From NCBI RefSeq assembly GCF_003474385.1, contig NZ_QUCY01000001.1:62001-126000 (forward strand): a stretch of 64,000 nt of DNA, given 5' to 3'. Source of the DNA: Senegalimassilia sp003474385. Lineage in GTDB: Bacteria; Actinomycetota; Coriobacteriia; Coriobacteriales; Eggerthellaceae. The number at the start of each line of letters is the position of its first letter. Within the stretch, counting starts at the first letter, position 1. The notes beneath the pieces were generated by a model. It was not told the DNA's origin, did not search any database, and was given only the letters and a program-made list of their open reading frames with translations. Below, piece by piece: positions 63,668 to 64,000 of this stretch. A program made the translations under genes and the position numbers.

Positions 63668-64000
63668 ATGGGTGTTCGAAAGGTTGCCGTTTCGGCGGGT
63701 ATGGCCTTTGCGCTCGCAGCGGCGTTCGGGCTTGCCGGCTGCGGCTCGGGTCAGCATGAGGTCATCGCCCAGGGGCAGGACTGCTCCAGCTGCCATTCGG
63801 GCGGCAAGCAGGTCTTTGATGACGCCGCTCCTGCGTCTGCCGTTCAGTCAAACGGAACCGTTTCGGTGAAAACCTCCGCCGAGCAGGTTTTGGTCTGCAA
63901 GCCCATCTTCGTATCAGAAGACGGCTCCAAGTTCGTTCCCGAGCAGGTTTCCTCGGTGAAAACGGAAGACGGCTCGGCTCAGGTGCAGCTCTCCGAAGGC
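63668..64000 (+). CDS. Lipoprotein with one CxxCH heme-type motif (incomplete)
   Basis: The first 111 codons of a secreted lipoprotein, cut by the window end. A hydrophobic signal ends in the lipobox LAGC (C25), and CSSCH lies at residues 39-43, a heme c attachment motif, soon after the lipid anchor. The remaining visible part is Ser/Val-rich without a family I recognise. GAAGGGGG precedes the ATG. It could be an electron-carrying cytochrome of the cell surface; the rest of the gene is needed to tell. Confidence 0.75.
   Translation, partial: MGVRKVAVSAGMAFALAAAFGLAGCGSGQHEVIAQGQDCSSCHSGGKQVFDDAAPASAVQSNGTVSVKTSAEQVLVCKPIFVSEDGSKFVPEQVSSVKTEDGSAQVQLSEG

Overview
The window is a 64-kb stretch of a GC-rich (roughly 60% or more) bacterial chromosome that is almost entirely coding. 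It looks like an anaerobic actinobacterium of the class Coriobacteriia, most likely the Eggerthellaceae. The reasons are an actinobacterial-type integration host factor (mIHF) next to gmk and rpoZ, a fused CydDC-type exporter, ferredoxin-linked 2-oxoacid oxidoreductase, a complete selenocysteine system with formate/nitrite transport, and a secreted CxxCH lipoprotein. The taxonomic call is an inference; no rRNA gene is present. Nothing looks like a prophage, an insertion sequence or a CRISPR array.

Layout. 1-10.3 kb: RNase D, a membrane zinc peptidase, exonuclease VII (xseA, xseB), acetate kinase facing phosphotransacetylase (convergent rather than in one operon), a family 2 glycosyltransferase, BrnQ and type III pantothenate kinase. 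10.5-21.6 kb: a single-chain CydDC-like ABC exporter, a YfcE-type phosphodiesterase with a dGTPase-like HD protein, then dnaG, def, fmt and an RsmB-type rRNA methyltransferase with a long Arg/Gly-rich N-terminus. 21.7-27.7 kb: an XRE-cupin regulator followed by an acyl-CoA synthetase, a P-loop ATPase and the four subunits of a 2-oxoacid:ferredoxin oxidoreductase, which look like one catabolic unit. 27.7-31.1 kb: a repeat- and hairpin-rich spacer, a DUF4190/DUF4352-like membrane protein, and an HTH protein paired with a membrane-anchored Ser/Thr kinase.

31.2-41.5 kb is a selenium island: tRNA-Sec, selB and selA, a FocA-type transporter, yedF, a DUF3343 protein, selD, a cysteine desulfurase/selenocysteine lyase-like enzyme and a family 4 glycosyltransferase. 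selD is itself a selenoprotein gene: an in-frame UGA lies at codon 28 and is followed by a bacterial SECIS-like hairpin. Two gene remnants lie among these genes. One is an internally deleted YjiM-like double-cubane reductase and the other is the first 54 codons of its YjiL-like activator ATPase, so the pair seems to have been lost together.

41.8-55.3 kb holds pyrimidine synthesis: pyrR-pyrB-pyrC and carA-carB, then pyrK-pyrD-pyrF. PyrR-binding RNA leaders stand before both pyrR and carA. Two paralogous MFS transporters on the opposite strand sit between pyrC and carA. pyrE is not in the window. 55.5-64 kb: mihF-gmk-rpoZ, thiI, the DNA-uptake genes comEA and comEC, holA, rpsT with a long Ala/Lys/Glu tail, and the start of a CxxCH lipoprotein that runs off the end. 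Rho-independent terminators are frequent and well formed, and they define most transcription units.
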